This document shows, piece by piece, positions 34,091 to 45,889 of a stretch of 64,000 bases of DNA. Each line of letters starts with the position of its first letter. The stretch's first letter is position 1. The stretch spans positions 28,493 through 92,492 of the forward strand of contig JAKCPI010031721.1 of assembly GCA_023213315.1 (NCBI GenBank), read 5' to 3'. Position numbers and translations under genes: made by a program. The notes beneath the pieces were generated by a model that saw only the letters and a program-made list of their open reading frames with translations, was not told where the DNA came from and searched no databases. This stretch comes from Euborellia annulipes (taxonomy: Eukaryota; Arthropoda; Insecta; Dermaptera; Anisolabididae).

Positions 34091-34708
34091 AAACGCTAGC
34101 TCCAACCCCTTTACACTACACATCCAAGCCCACTATTTAATCTGCGTTATCAAAGAAGATATTGTCCGATTAAAAAAAAAAAATTATATCTGTAATGTCC
34201 ATGTGGGGGGGCCACTTTCGCCGGGTATTACATTTCGTTCTGAAAATATAATGGCAAACGACCCACTCTATCGCCCACCCACTTGTGTGATTTGATCTCT
34301 TTTGTTCTATAATAAGTAAAATCATTTCAGCATTATCATATTATAGAAGTTTCTTGAATGTCCTGTCGGACTAAAGTAAGAAATAATGAACACCTTGTTT
34401 AAAGAAGATGAGCTTGATTAATTATTTGGTAATTTTATGATCAGGAAACAAACAAGGAAGACGGTCATTAAACAGACTCCCCCCCCCTTCCCCTCCCCCC
34501 TTGGTTCTGGTTGCTTATCCGATTACGCACAGAGAGAGAGAGAGATGTTTTGGGATTAAGTTTAATGTCCTATCATCAGTCAATGAATCAGAATTTGTTA
34601 TCACAAAGTTAGTCGGTCAATAGACAAATACATAAATCTGTATTTAAGGGCTAAATAATTAGTTATGGTCAATCTTTGACTTTCTTGGCTAATTTTATAA
34701 GGTTCTAA
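34091..34708. other. Unassigned stretch
   Basis: C-rich run at 34482-34500 and GA repeat at 34530. No credible gene. Confidence 0.4.
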
Positions 34709-34885
34709 AAAACATCTGGTGTGACTGCTCACATGAGACGCCTTCGGTAATTGAATGTTGTGTTTTGTGCTTGTCACACCAGTTTAGTTCCCGCCGAAAA
34801 TATTAGAATTCAAAATGTAACATTCAAGAGTAAAACAATTTCAAGGGCAAAATGAGAATATACATTTTAAAGAGCATCTAAAAAT
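34709..34885 (-). mobile_element. H element remnant
   Basis: ACATCTGGTGTGACTG, a shortened closing hairpin, then AATGAGAATATACATTTTAA. An element C fragment (34905-35015) follows. Confidence 0.65.
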
Positions 34886-35017
34886 AATTTTATTCAAACT
34901 ATTTTCATCCCGAAATTCCATAGAGAAATATTTATGTATTCCTTAATATTATTCCTTGAATGTAAACAAACCTCAAGCAGGCACTGGATTGAAATAGAAA
35001 TAATAATTTTCATTTCG

Positions 35018-35190
35018 CCCCTCGAGCTTGGTGTAGTTGGTTGCGCGCTTGCCTTGTATACCAAGGGGTCGAGGGTTCCGCATCCCAGGCAGTCAGATGA
35101 TTTTATTTAAGCCATTTGGAGACCAAATGGCCTAAATTGCCGAAAAGACTGTGTGAAAGGAAAAAAAGTGTGTTAAAAAAAACCAAAAAA
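35018..35190 (+). mobile_element. SINE B, internally shortened
   Basis: tRNA-like head GAGCTTGGTGTAGTTGG, box B region GAGGGTTCCGCATCC, then GCCATTTGGAGACC, and the end AAAAGACTGTGTGAAAGG with an A tail. A repeat D unit follows at 35212-35285. Confidence 0.7.
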
Positions 35191-35285
35191 ATTATATTCA
35201 CAATTAAGAACTGCAGGCGGGCCCGAGCCAGATGGTGGGGGGTCCAGGGGGCGAAGCTCCAGGCTAGGGCGAAGTCCGGCTATTG

Positions 35286-36053
35286 TATACCTGGTATAAT
35301 TATAATTAGAGTGGGGCGACAGCAAATTATTATTTTTGAATTTCCTCATAAACATAAAAGAAACGGAAGTCCATTTAAGAGAGAGGAAAATTATATTGAA
35401 TCTATTTATGTTGATTTTTTTTAATTACCTTGATTAGAATATAAATTCAATGACGTCATAGTGTAGTGGTGTGTTTATTCTTTGTCCTTTGTAATTATTT
35501 CTAATTGGGTCACATAGGGCCACACAGGGGGGTTCATTTAAATAATTACAGGTATTTTTACAATATATATTCATTTTTCTTTTTTTTTTTTTAGAGATAT
35601 GATTATTTTTTCCCTCCTCTTAAAGTTAATTAACTAGTTAAGATTTTAACTTTGATTATTAGCGTTGCTTTTATTTTTATATAGGCTAGTGTACCGCCTC
35701 TGCTCGTTTAAATTCATTTAGTTAAGTAAATAAAAAAAAAAAAAAAGTGGCATAAGAGTTTCCGAGCTCTTTATCTATTAAAGGGTGGGATATGAAACAA
35801 AAATTTTCAAACAAAATTAGAACAATTTTTGTATATTTAATAGTTTATTTTTAATCTTGTTTAATGTCTTTTTCGGCATCTGTATCAAATTCAATTGAAA
35901 TAAATTTTCTCGCCTGGTACGGGATCCAAACCGTTGACCTTTAGAATGATCTATCTTAGGTCAAGGGCTATCTAATTATTGGGGTTGTTTACGGGATTAA
36001 AAAGTGCTAGTGTTATTACATTATCTATTATCTATATCGCCGAAGACGGGCTT
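35286..36053. other. Unassigned AT-rich stretch
   Basis: T run at 35579-35593 and A run near 35732. No recognised gene or repeat. Confidence 0.4.
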
Positions 36054-36485
36054 TGCTGCTAGTTATCTATATAAATAATAACGGAGTGTTCAGGCTCTGT
36101 TTAAACAACTTCCAGTTGGAATTTTCAAATGAAATTTTACACTCTTATAGAGTACGTTATCAAGAGTGGAGGGAAAATCTAAATTTTATATGGAGAGGGA
36201 TAAAAAATCCTGAAAATAAATTTTCCAATATGAAAGCATCTAGTTCTTTTTTGCCTTTATATTTCAATCCAGTGCCTGCTTGAGGATTTGTTTACATTCA
36301 ATGAATACATAAATGCAAATAATACATAAATATTTCTCTATCGAATTTCGGGATGAAAATAGTTTTCCTGTAAGAAGGTCCTTCCTATTTAAGCATATAA
36401 AATTTGGTTTCGAAATTCCAGCGGTAAGTTGCCCAAATAGAGCGTGACAAACAGACGGACATTAGCGAATTATATAAATAAATAG
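36054..36485. repeat. Two element C copies, head to head
   Basis: Plus-strand 5' part at 36054-36190 (AACTTCCAGTTGGAATTTTC), then a reverse copy at 36264-36485 starting CAATCCAGTGCCTGCTTGAG and ending GACGGACATTAGCGAATTAT. Confidence 0.65.
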
Positions 36486-36636
36486 CTGCGCCCTCCTTCG
36501 CCCCTAGCCGGGGGCTGGTCGCTCTAACGATTTTGATTAAGATTCAAAAATCAATTATTTTTTAGATGCTCTTTAAAACGTATATTATCATTTTGTCCTC
36601 AAAATTGTTTGAAGCACACTTTACTTTACTCTTGTA

Positions 36637-36842
36637 CAGTGAGGGACAATATTAAGTCCCACCCATGCTTTTTCTAATTGTGATTATTTCATTGCTTTTA
36701 AAAAAATATTGTATATTTTTTTAATAAAAACCTTCATGGTCCAAACCTAGAAAATTTCCAATAAAGATTTTCATTTTCTTTTATAATAACAATGAAATAA
36801 TCACAAGTAGAAAACGGGGGGACTTAATATTGACCCTCACTG
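36637..36842. mobile_element. Tc1/mariner-like MITE
   Basis: Ends CAGTGAGGGACAATATTAAG and TTAATATTGACCCTCACTG, flanked by TA (36635-36636, 36843-36844). The interior is largely palindromic (ATTATTTCATTG / CAATGAAATAAT). A relative is at 56121-56254. Confidence 0.8.
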
Positions 36843-36844
36843 TA

Positions 36845-37044
36845 CAGTGAGCGCCACAATTAAGTCCCCACCTGTGAGCTAGAGCCTTAAGAATATGGTA
36901 TATAGTGAAATAATTTTAATGTCCGAAATAGTAAAATAAAATCTGGTTTAGATGACCTTATTTTACTTAGTATATACCATATACTATACCATATTCTCAA
37001 GGCTCAAACTCCCCGGTGGGGGGGGACTAATTGTGGCGCTCACT
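36845..37044. mobile_element. Second Tc1/mariner-like MITE, sharing one TA with its neighbour
   Basis: Ends CAGTGAGCGCCACAATTAAG and ACTAATTGTGGCGCTCACTG. TA lies at 36843-36844 and 37045-37046. The left TA is also the right TA of the preceding MITE. Confidence 0.8.
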
Positions 37045-37116
37045 GTACCATCTAAATATACCCAGTATGTCGACACGAAAAATGTGGTGCTCCTAGTCAC
37101 ACCAGATTTTTTGTGT

Positions 37117-37909
37117 AAGATCTAAGGCCTTTTAGACCCATCAAATGATTGGGTAGCTAATTGAAATCAAGTGAATTTTTCTCGCTTGGGACGGGACTCT
37201 AAACACGAAAATTGTATTATTATACTCTATCTACTCCAAAATGAGAAATTGTTGTTATATAGCCACTAAACATCTTTGTTTTTTGTAAAATAATAAATCA
37301 AACCGTTTTGTATCCTCTTTATAAGCAATATATACTCTCTGTATGTGCTTACTTATTTATTTATTTAGTAGTCATTGTCACATAAAGTTTCTACAACTTT
37401 ATTATAGCGCCCCCCCCCTCCCCCCCCCCTCCCCCGCGCCACTTTGCTCTAAAACTATTAAGTGATTTGACCGACGATGAGAGAAAATATATATCTGAAA
37501 ATCCGAGCACGTATTTAATGATAGAGAATTCATCCGGGACAGCAGTATAGTCGTCGCTCTGCTCTTAAAACTTGCCTTTATTTCTCTCCCCTCTCTCCCC
37601 CTCCCCCTCCCTCTCTCTCTCTCTCTCTCTCGCTCGCTCTCGTTGGTCGATTAATTATTCTACGTCTTCAGGGGATATTAATAACATATCTCTAGTTAAT
37701 ATTTTGAAATTGTATCCACACCCTCTCTCTCTCTCTCTCTCTCTCTGGACTTGTCAAAAGAGTGGATTTTAGATTTGAAGTCGTCACAATGTGTCTGACT
37801 TGAGCGGAAAAGAAAAAAATATTTGTATTCTCTTTGTATTTGTATTCATAACATTATTAGAGTAATTGAATATAATATAGAGAGAAATAATTAAAAAAAT
37901 CTTTATTTC
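37117..37909. other. Unassigned stretch with C-rich and CT microsatellites
   Basis: C-rich tract at 37409-37437, CT repeats at 37600-37632 and 37724-37746. The 66-codon frame through them is low complexity. Confidence 0.45.
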
Positions 37910-38607
37910 TAAGTAAATTTAACACAAATCCATATCATTTTAATAAATAATTACAATTTAAATAAAACAAAGACAAAAATGTCGATTTTCAATTTGTGAG
38001 ACAAATCAACATAAAGTTTTATTCAATTCCGTGACGAGGTTTTTGTTACCTTTATGTTAAATTGCTACAGCTAGGTATCTATCGCACAGGATCTAGGTGT
38101 GTTTAGGGTTAATTTAAAAAATCTCGAAGTATTTTTAAATTCGTTTAATTTTTTAGGCCAAACGTGTGCATCAACGTTTTCGAATTTCCATCTTCAAGAC
38201 CTGTTTTTTACAAAAATTATTTAACATCACATTCAACATATATTTATTAGGGGATAGGTAACTAATAAATATATGTTGAATGTGATGTTAAATAATTTTT
38301 GTAAAACAGGTCTTGAAGATGGAAATTCGAAAACGTTGATGCACACGTTTGACCTGAAAAAATTAAACGAATATTTAAAAAATACTTCGAGATTTTTTAA
38401 ATTAACCCTAAACACACCTAGATCCTGTGCGATAGATACCTAGCTGTAGCAATTTAACATAAAGGTAACAAAAACCTCGTCACGGAATTGAATAAAACTT
38501 TATGTTGATTTGTCTCACAAATTGAAAATCGACATTTTTGTCTTTGTTTTATTTAAATTGTAATTATTTATTAAAATGATATGGATTTGTGTTAAATTTA
38601 CTTAGAA
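37910..38607. mobile_element. Long palindrome (arms about 340 bp), PLE-like
   Basis: AAGTAAATTTAACACAAATC at 37911 is mirrored by GATTTGTGTTAAATTTACTT ending at about 38605, with near-perfect pairing throughout and a 10-base centre at about 38251-38262. Each arm holds GAAGATGGAAATTCGAAAAC, a decayed hammerhead core (38168-38205 minus, 38308-38345 plus). The outer sequence recurs at 18511 and 62540. Confidence 0.7.
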
Positions 38608-38984
38608 ATGTTTAAGTTATTTCATATTAAAAGTTTAATAAATTACAGTATCATTAAGCTGGATTAGAATTAGGGGCGTATACTTTGACATATAAGTAAA
38701 CTATATCAGATCTCAACACTTAATTGTTAAAAGAAGTTGAATCAAAATGAAAATAACAAATATATCTACTTCTTTTTTAGATAAAATCATGAGATGTCGT
38801 ATATTTTACTATCTGAAGAGGGTTTCTGCACTACAAAAAAAAAAAGCAATTTAACAGAGACTTCACAAACTACCCAAACATGAAAAAACTGGCCCTAAAA
38901 ATTGCTGGTCTAGTGTAACCACAAGATGTCGAAAAATTACAATAATATAATTTTGTTCTAAGGATTTTCAAAACTCCCCTGAAA
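38608..38984. other. Unassigned AT-rich stretch
   Basis: 38608-38660 continues a dispersed repeat (GTTTAAGTTATTTCATATTA) also found at 62572. The rest is unassigned. Confidence 0.4.
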
Positions 38985-39000
38985 TGTGATATTTTTATGC

Positions 39001-39050
<50 letters not shown>

Positions 39051-39494
39051 CAAAAGATGTAATATCTTGTATGTGAATTTTTTTAAATAATGTGATTTTT
39101 TTTCAGATGGTGTGATATTTTTTGTGATTTTTATGTAGGCCTATATATATATATTTTCTCGAATAATGTGATATTTTTATGTCATTTGTTTAAATAATGT
39201 GATTTAAATTTTCCCCCCGTGGGGGGGGGCATTTTTTCTTCTTCAAATAACTTTTATGTGATATTTTTCTGTATAATGGTATATTTTTATTTTTTTTTTT
39301 TTTTTTATTTTACTTTTGACAACGTGATTTTTTTGTCTTTCTGGGGGCTATTTTGTTTTGTAAAGTATTTTTTTTTTTTTAAGTGTGATGTATTTTTTAG
39401 GGTATTTGGGGTTTTTTTTTTTTGATAATGTGATATCTTTTTTTTTTGTATAACTATTGTGATTTTTTTTGTATACTATGATGTTTTTTTTTTT
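38985..39494. repeat. 48-base T run and T-rich GTGAT repeats
   Basis: A T run at 39003-39050 is followed by irregular repeats of ATGTGATATTTTTATG and long T tracts. Frames here are poly-phenylalanine or lysine noise. Confidence 0.75.
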
Positions 39495-39634
39495 TATTAA
39501 AAACACACTCTTTTTCTCATTCACACTCACACATTCACACAGTCATCAAAATAATCGGACTGCCTGGGGTTCGAACCCGCGACTTTTGGTATACGAAGTT
39601 AGCACGCTAACCCCTACACCAAGCCCCGAGGGCG
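39495..39634 (-). mobile_element. SINE B, internal deletion
   Basis: 3' part ACTCTTTTTCTCATTCACAC joins directly to ATCGGACTGCCTGGGGTTCG and the head CACCAAGCCCCGAGGGC. The middle 130 bp is absent. Confidence 0.7.
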
Positions 39635-41154
39635 TTTACTATGATGTGATTTTTTTTTTTTTTTGTATTGTTGCTTCCCAAATTAATGGACAGCAGTCTA
39701 TGTGGGAAGTGTAAATACATAAATCCGCTCCTGTATATAGGTAAACGAAAGTAAAATGAGAATAAAATCTAAAAGGAATTCTCTTTTTCTCCCCTGTGTG
39801 TGTGTGAATTCACCTTCGTTTTTTTACCCAGAAAGAAAGAAAGAACATCTCTGTCTGTCTGTCTGTCGCTTGCCAGTAGGCGCTATCATCAGACCCTATC
39901 GTTCTCCAGACTCCAGCTGGATTATAGAAATGGAGGATGGAGGGGGCTTACGTGTGCGACCCCATGAATACATATTGCACTATTTTAAACTTTAAATGGA
40001 TTTATTGTCAACCGAAGCAACTGCGCTTTTCCAGAGAGAGAGAGAGAGAGAGAGAGGGAAGGCTTTTATGTGCATCTCACCCCCCCCCTCCTCTCTCTAA
40101 AACAACTCCCTATGAAATTTATGCTTGAAATGCCAATTGCAATTCTATAACAATCATCGAATGTAAAATAAAAAAAAAGGGAAGAAAAAAAGAAAATGGG
40201 TGTTAGACAAAAGAGAGACGACTTGCAAAATCAAACAAAATCCAATATGTTCTCTTTCTTTTTTTTTTTTTAAATAATACCGTTATATTTATTGTCAATA
40301 ATTTAGCGTAGTTCACCTTCACCTTTCTATCCTATCTGTTTTATTTTTTTACCCACCTTTGCCGGGATTATTATAAATACAGATTTCTTCTTTATAAAAG
40401 GTGTGTTTCCCTGCACATAATCTGAATTAATGATAGCCTAAAAACCATCCACTTAGAAAGGGATTTTAAATTAAGGGGTTTTGCCCGTCCTGGTCGGACT
40501 GATTTTGATGCTTTTTTCTTCAGAGGGGATCACATTTTATCGGTTTAATACAAATTTTGACTGTTTCAATCAATAAATTAAGTTTAGCAATAAATTAAGG
40601 GCGGTGTCTATTAAGGTCCCGGTTTTGTCTGACTTTCTTTTATATAATGGCGGAGTGTCCGTCTTTCTGTCTTTATCCAATCCCAAGCCCCATCCACAAT
40701 CTCTCTAATGAAAAGGAATTTGGAAATTTTCTTTATTATTACTTTAAAGTACAATTTGCACACTAAGGTCCTTGGGACATTTACAATGTTTAAGTATCGA
40801 CTTCGTTTTATCTTTTGTTAAGGGGGCACGGGAGCGAAGGTGTTACGCATGTTTTACCCGATTGTGCGTCATAAAAAGTATGCCCAAAAATCAAGTAATT
40901 CAAAAATTTGCCAAGAGATGTCAGAATGGTAGCTAATAATATTGAATGCATTTGGTTGATCTTTTAACAAAAAATACTTTATAAATATTATTATATATTA
41001 TGTATCTTTTATAAAAGCATAAAAATTTATAAATATAGACCAGATATAGGCTAATACTATATCGGCTGTTAGAATAGTCTGCCATCTATTGCAAGAATGC
41101 TGAACTAATTTGAAAGTTGATTTTTAAATAAATTATCTAAGCTTATTTTAAAAA
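39635..41154. other. Long unassigned stretch
   Basis: Contains a GA repeat (40034-40057), poly-T (40258-40270) and mixed AT sequence. Frames at 39756-40128 are short and unrecognised. No gene or repeat assigned. Confidence 0.45.
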
Positions 41155-41662
41155 CTAGCAGCGCCGCCCGCCTTCGGCGGGCTTCGCGCCTAGCCAGGGG
41201 GGCTACGCCCCCTGGACCCCCACCAGCTGGCTCGGGCCCGCCTGCGGCGGACCCTCGCCTTTCTTAATGAGAAACTGGGTGGCGTCTAGACGAGGGGGGC
41301 GTAGCCCCCCTGGACCCCACCAGCTGGCTCGGGCCCGCCTGCGGCGGACCCTCGCCTTTCTTAATTATGAAAAACTACGTGGCTTCTAGACAGGGGGGCT
41401 ACGCCCCCTGGACCCCCAACAGCTGGCTCGGGTCCGCCTGCGGCGGACCCTCGCCTTTCTTAATGAGAAACTGGGTGGCGTCTGAGACAGGGGGGCGTAG
41501 CCCCCTGGACCCCGACCAGCTGGCTCGGGCCCGCCTGCGGCGGACCCTCGCCTTTCTTAATTATGAAAAACTACGTGGCTTCTAGACAGGGGGGCTACGC
41601 CCCCTGGACCCCAACAGCTGGCTCGGGTCCGCCTGCGGCGGACCCCCGCCTTTTCTTTGAAA
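41155..41662. repeat. Repeat D: GC-rich 98-bp tandem array, about 5 units
   Basis: CAGCTGGCTCGGG recurs at 41224, 41321, 41420, 41517 and 41615 (spacing 97-99). Each unit has GGGGCTACGCCCCCTGGAC (self-complementary), GCCCGCCTGCGGCGGACC, and TTTCTTAAT with AACTACGTGGC or AACTGGGTGGC alternating. Much more GC-rich than the surroundings. A frame through it is fortuitous. Single units lie at 28805, 35212, 42825 and 58783. Confidence 0.85.
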
Positions 41663-41689
41663 AGAAAATTATTATTACTAACAACTAAG

Positions 41690-41995
41690 TATTCCAGTCC
41701 AGTGCCTGCTTGAGGATTTGTTTACCTTCATAGAATACACAACTGCAAAGAATACTTAAATATTTCTCTATACATTTCCTATGGGAGAAATCGTAACTTT
41801 AAGAATTAATAACTCAAAAAGTTATAGGAATTTTGGGACCCGAGTATTTTTCCGGGACTCTCTATAACGTCATCTATAAGACTGCAAAATTTCGTTTCAA
41901 AATTCCAACGGGAAGTTGGTCAAACAGAGCGTGACAGACGGACAGACAGACGGACAGACAGACAGACGGACACTCCGTAATTATTATATATAGAT
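41690..41995 (-). repeat. Element C copy
   Basis: Reverse copy from CCAGTGCCTGCTTGAGG to GACGGACACTCCG with a GACA-rich microsatellite at 41930-41970. Confidence 0.75.
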
Positions 41996-42689
41996 TTCTT
42001 AATTAATATGTGATTAATAATAACAATAAATTCATTTTTAAATTTAAAAAAAAATTAAAGAATATTGGGACAGATTGTTTTTTTTTGTATTTGCTTGATA
42101 ACAAAAAAATTAATTTCCTTAATTTTTTAATAAGTCATTAAAAAAATTATAGCTCGATGTCCCAATAATCTCTTATGAATTTGATTCATTTAAAAAAAAC
42201 CGCATTGAAAAATTCCTTCTAATAGTCTAGCTTTTTAAGTACTTTTAGACGTCGCTCCTGAACTCTCCTTAACTTTATCAATTATACTTTGTTACAGTTC
42301 ACAAAGCTTCCTTACATCTATCCAATTTTGTAAAGAGGGGAAATTTTTTTAAAAATCTCTTTTTACATTTTTTATTTAAAATATATAACGAAACTAACGA
42401 CAAAAATAAATGGTACCCGGAGCGATGATGCCCGTTATTAGGGGATTTGTGTGCTGTTGAGCCTTGATATGGAATCTAACAGTGATTTCTTCCTTGTGCT
42501 CTTTAACCTAATGAAAATTTAATTATATAACAATTTTCATTATATTTCATTTAAGGGATTTAATTCTTTTAATTAATTTTAATTTTTCATAAGGCAAGAG
42601 AACATTCAATGATTTCCAATAGATAATTCTGCGATTTTCTGAGAAATTCTGGAATTTTTTGCGCTTCCTCTTTTGAGAATTTTGAATCT
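41996..42689. other. Unassigned AT-rich stretch
   Basis: Poly-A/T tracts; no credible coding frame. Confidence 0.4.
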
Positions 42690-42960
42690 TGAACTCTCCA
42701 TAAGATCCTAATATAAGATTGTAAAATTTCGTAACAAAATTCCAACGGGGAATTGGTCAAACACATTGTGACAGACTGACAGACAGACAAACGGACACTG
42801 CTAATATATATAGAGACTAGCCGCTAAGCCCCCCCCCCCCCCCCTCCTGTTCTTCTCGCCTTTTCTTAATTATGAGAAGCGGTGCCTCCAGCCTTTGGCG
42901 TCTAGCCCGGCTTCGCCCCCTGGGCTCCCTTCAGCTGGCTCAGGCTCGCCCTTTCTTTTT
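42690..42960. repeat. Element C fragment then repeat D unit
   Basis: A diverged reverse element C end (CAACGGGGAATTGGTC, GACAGACAGACAAACGGAC) is followed by a C run (42830-42844) and a single repeat D unit to TCAGCTGGCTCAGGCTCGCC. Confidence 0.6.
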
Positions 42961-42962
42961 TT

Positions 42963-43475
42963 TTTTTTAAATTTTAACACATACTTTTTCCCATTCACAC
43001 TCACACACACATTCAGACAGTCTTTTCGGCAAATTCAGGCCATATAAGACTTTTACGGCCCTCGGGGCTTGGTGTAGAGGTTAGCGTGCTGACCTCGTAT
43101 ACCAAACATCGCGGGTTCGGACCTCAGGCAGTCCGATGATTTTATTTAAGCCATTTGGATACCAAATAGCTTAAATAAGAATGCCTGGACCCCAAATAAA
43201 TATATATTATTAAATAACGGTTATCGTAAAAGTTTTAAATGGTCTAAGTTGCCGAAAAAGACTGTGTGAATGAGAAAAAAGTGTGAGTGTTTAAAAAAAA
43301 AGACTTACGATATCCGTTATTGATTAATATACATATTAGGGGTTCAGGCATTCTTATTTAAGCCATTTGGTATCCAAATGGGTTAGATAAAATCTTCAGA
43401 TTGCCTGCGAACCGAACCCGCGACCTTTGGTATAGAGGTCCAGCACGCTAGCCACTACACCAAGCCCGAGGGCTC
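42963..43475 (-). mobile_element. SINE B containing an inverted SINE B
   Basis: The outer reverse SINE B runs 42963-43055 and resumes 43305-43475. Inside it lies a plus-strand SINE B. AGACTTTTAC before and AGACTTACG after the insert look like an imperfect target duplication. Confidence 0.75.
43056..43304 (+). mobile_element. SINE B, nested, full length
   Basis: CCTCGGGGCTTGGTGTAGAG (box A region), GCGGGTTCGGACC (box B), GGATACCAAATAGC, CGAAAAAGACTGTGTGAATG and an A tail. Confidence 0.8.
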
Positions 43476-43619
43476 GCCTTTTTTTATTATGAAAAAAATA
43501 TCATTTCTATTCCAATCCAGTGCCTGCTTGAGGATTTATTTACATTCATAGAATACACAAATGGAAAGAATACATAAATAATTCTTTATACAAGATAAGG
43601 TGGCTGTAGATATCAGTTG

Positions 43620-43740
43620 ATACAGGACAGAGGAGTTGGCAGCCAATTTTAGAGCCTCTATATTAAATAAAAACTCTCAATTCTGGATACGTTTCGGCTT
43701 TATTCTACTAAGGCCATCATCAGTCCCATTAGAGCTGGAA
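43620..43740 (-). mobile_element. Solo PLE-like end with hammerhead
   Basis: On the minus strand the ribozyme is followed by ATTGAGAGTTTTTATTTAAT and then mixed sequence. No mirrored partner is seen. A partial element C lies just before (43500-43590). Confidence 0.5.
43683..43730 (-). ncRNA. Hammerhead ribozyme, minimal form
   Basis: Minus strand: GGGA, CTGATGA (43717-43723), stem II GGC..TTA/TAA..GCC, GAAA, CGTA, TCC. Only three stem I pairs (GGA/TCC) are adjacent to the core, so stability is uncertain. Confidence 0.6.
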
Positions 43741-44225
43741 AGACATACATTAATATATAAAGATGACAGTTACAAAATACAAATAAAATATTTTATATAA
43801 AATATAAAAATCTCACAGTATTAATATATAGAGTTGTTATAATGGAATATTTTTTATATACATTAGTTGGTATATAAATAATTTCTATTTTGTATGCTTC
43901 CAGTTTTTAATACGTGTGTATACGTCTAAGTAACAATTTGATTTGATCAGATATTTCTTAAATTTACAAATATATTTTTCAATGAGATGGGATTATATCA
44001 ATGACCCTTATTATTAGGACATTGCCTGAGGTGAGAAGCCGAAATAAATATTTATATAACATATTTGCGTTGTTATTATAGACAAGAAAATCCTATAATC
44101 CGGTCAAAAAGGTTAAAAGAATATTGCTTCTCTATGAAAAAAATAATTTAAAAAAAACAAAATTTTCCTTTTATATAAAAACTTTTTTTTAAAAAATAAC
44201 AAACATATTTTTTTATTATATAAAA

Positions 44226-44256
<31 letters not shown>

Positions 44257-44434
44257 TCTAGATAATGCCATAGTCTTGATGCAAGTAGAAAATACTACAA
44301 AGAGGCTGTTTGCGGAAAAATGTTTTGTCAAGGCAATGGGAAGCAGGGCGCTAAATTTTCAGACGGACTGCGACGGACTAAGCGGTTTTTATCTCTCTTT
44401 CTTGACTAACAATGACGCTCTGTTGAAAATATAG
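43741..44434. other. Unassigned AT-rich stretch
   Basis: TA microsatellite (44228-44248). No gene recognised. Confidence 0.4.
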
Positions 44435-44555
44435 GTGTGTCATTCACACTCACATTCACACAGTCTTTTCGGCAACTGAGGCCATTTAAGACTTTTTACG
44501 ATAATCAGTATGTTTAATATATCAATTGTGGGGTCCAGGCATTTTTATTTAAGAT
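44435..44555 (-). mobile_element. SINE B fragment
   Basis: CACACAGTCTTTTCGGCAAC to GGGGTCCAGGCATTTTTATT; the tRNA-like head is absent, as in 5'-truncated insertions. Confidence 0.65.
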
Positions 44556-45283
44556 AAATAGACGTTGAATACAATAATATTATAATACACTCTAGAAGAC
44601 AAAGAAGATAAAAAATCTACCTCTAAACACCGATTTGTATTAAAATGATTACCCCTAGCTCTTTATGCAACCCATTCGGTCATTTAGTTAATCAAAGAAA
44701 AAAAAAAAATTTTTTTTTTTATTTATTTCTTTTAAAACTTTAATTAAACTTTTTCAAAGTTTTTCTTTAAAGTGTAAAAAAAAAAAAAAAAAAAAAAATA
44801 GAAATTGTTAAAAAAAAGGACTGGGATTAAAAGAGAAATTTCTAATTAGACTAATTCAAACTTTTTTTTTTTTTCCCCCAACATATTTATGACACGAGCT
44901 AATTCGATTATATACATTTACAAGTGTTTTATGAGAGCGAGGGTAACTTTCTACTTCTTCTTCTTCTTCTAGGCCACACACACACACAAAATAAATAAAT
45001 AAATAAAAATTATAAAACAAGTCTCCCTTGGAAAAAAAAATGTCAGTTGTTAACTTTTATATATGTATAGAGCAAATGCATTTTTTTTTAATCTTTCTCT
45101 TGGTTGGTTTACCCTTCAAAGTTTTTATTATAGTTGGATAAAATAAAAAATTCATATTCGTTTAAAGGGGAGGAAAAAAAAAAAAATTTAATTTATATAA
45201 GTTTGTAAAAAATTTGAGATTTAAAATGTGTGAAAAGACTGATTATATAAAAATACGGAAGTTATCTCCAATCGTGGTCCCGT
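44556..45283. other. Unassigned AT-rich stretch
   Basis: Long A and T runs (44699-44720, 44777-44800) and a CTT repeat (44956). No gene recognised. Confidence 0.45.
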
Positions 45284-45736
45284 ACCAAGGTGCTTTCGTG
45301 CACGGAGACACACACCTCAAACCCAACCGACCTCGTAAAAGTAACATCATTTCCCATCTCCAAATCCTCCTCCTGCGTTAATTTCTAGTTCGTGAACTAA
45401 TCCTTATTTCCGCTTCCTTTTATCCAACCTCTTCTATGGGAGGATGTCCTAGTTTGAGGAGGAACTCCCTCAGCAACGACTCCTTTCGAAGAATGCATCA
45501 CTGAGAGAGAACCTTCTTCACGTCCCTTCAGAACGGGATGTCACAGCAACTCCCTCTCCCCGTAGAGTTGCCTGGGGTCTATTGTGGCGAGATCCAATAT
45601 TCCAATCCAGCGCCTGCTTGAGGATTTATTTACATTAAATAAATATTTTTATTTAATGAGAAAATCCCGCACACCCAAGATTTGTACAGGGATCTTCTTT
45701 GTAGATCCTTAGCTTGCTACACCAATGAGCTCCCGT
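45284..45736 (-). mobile_element. SINE A
   Basis: From CCAAGGTGCTTTCGTGCACG to the head CTACACCAATGAGCTCCC. The extreme 3' end (TCGGGATCCC) is not recognisable. Confidence 0.8.
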
Positions 45737-45889
45737 TTTGCTCACTAATAAACATTGTTAAGTATACCTTAACTTATTCAATGAATGAAGATTTGTCAAG
45801 TCTGAATAAAAGCATCCATTAAATATTTAATCTTCAAATTCCCAAAAAGGGGGCTCAAAAATTTCCTAGAAATGAATATTCCCATTTAA

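Larger units (their letters stand above)
36526..37116 (+). mobile_element. H element remnant split by two mariner-like MITEs
   Basis: Left part 36526-36636 (CTAACGATTTTGATTAAGAT to ACTCTTGTA), right part 37047-37116 (ATGTCGACACGAAAAATGTG to CACACCAGATTTTTTG). Confidence 0.65.

Noticed and set aside
39219..39530. Phenylalanine- and lysine-rich frames
   Set aside because: They lie in a T-rich repeat after a 48-base T run.
41367..41585. 72-codon frame in the GC-rich array
   Set aside because: It spans two repeat units and repeats itself; no conserved protein features.
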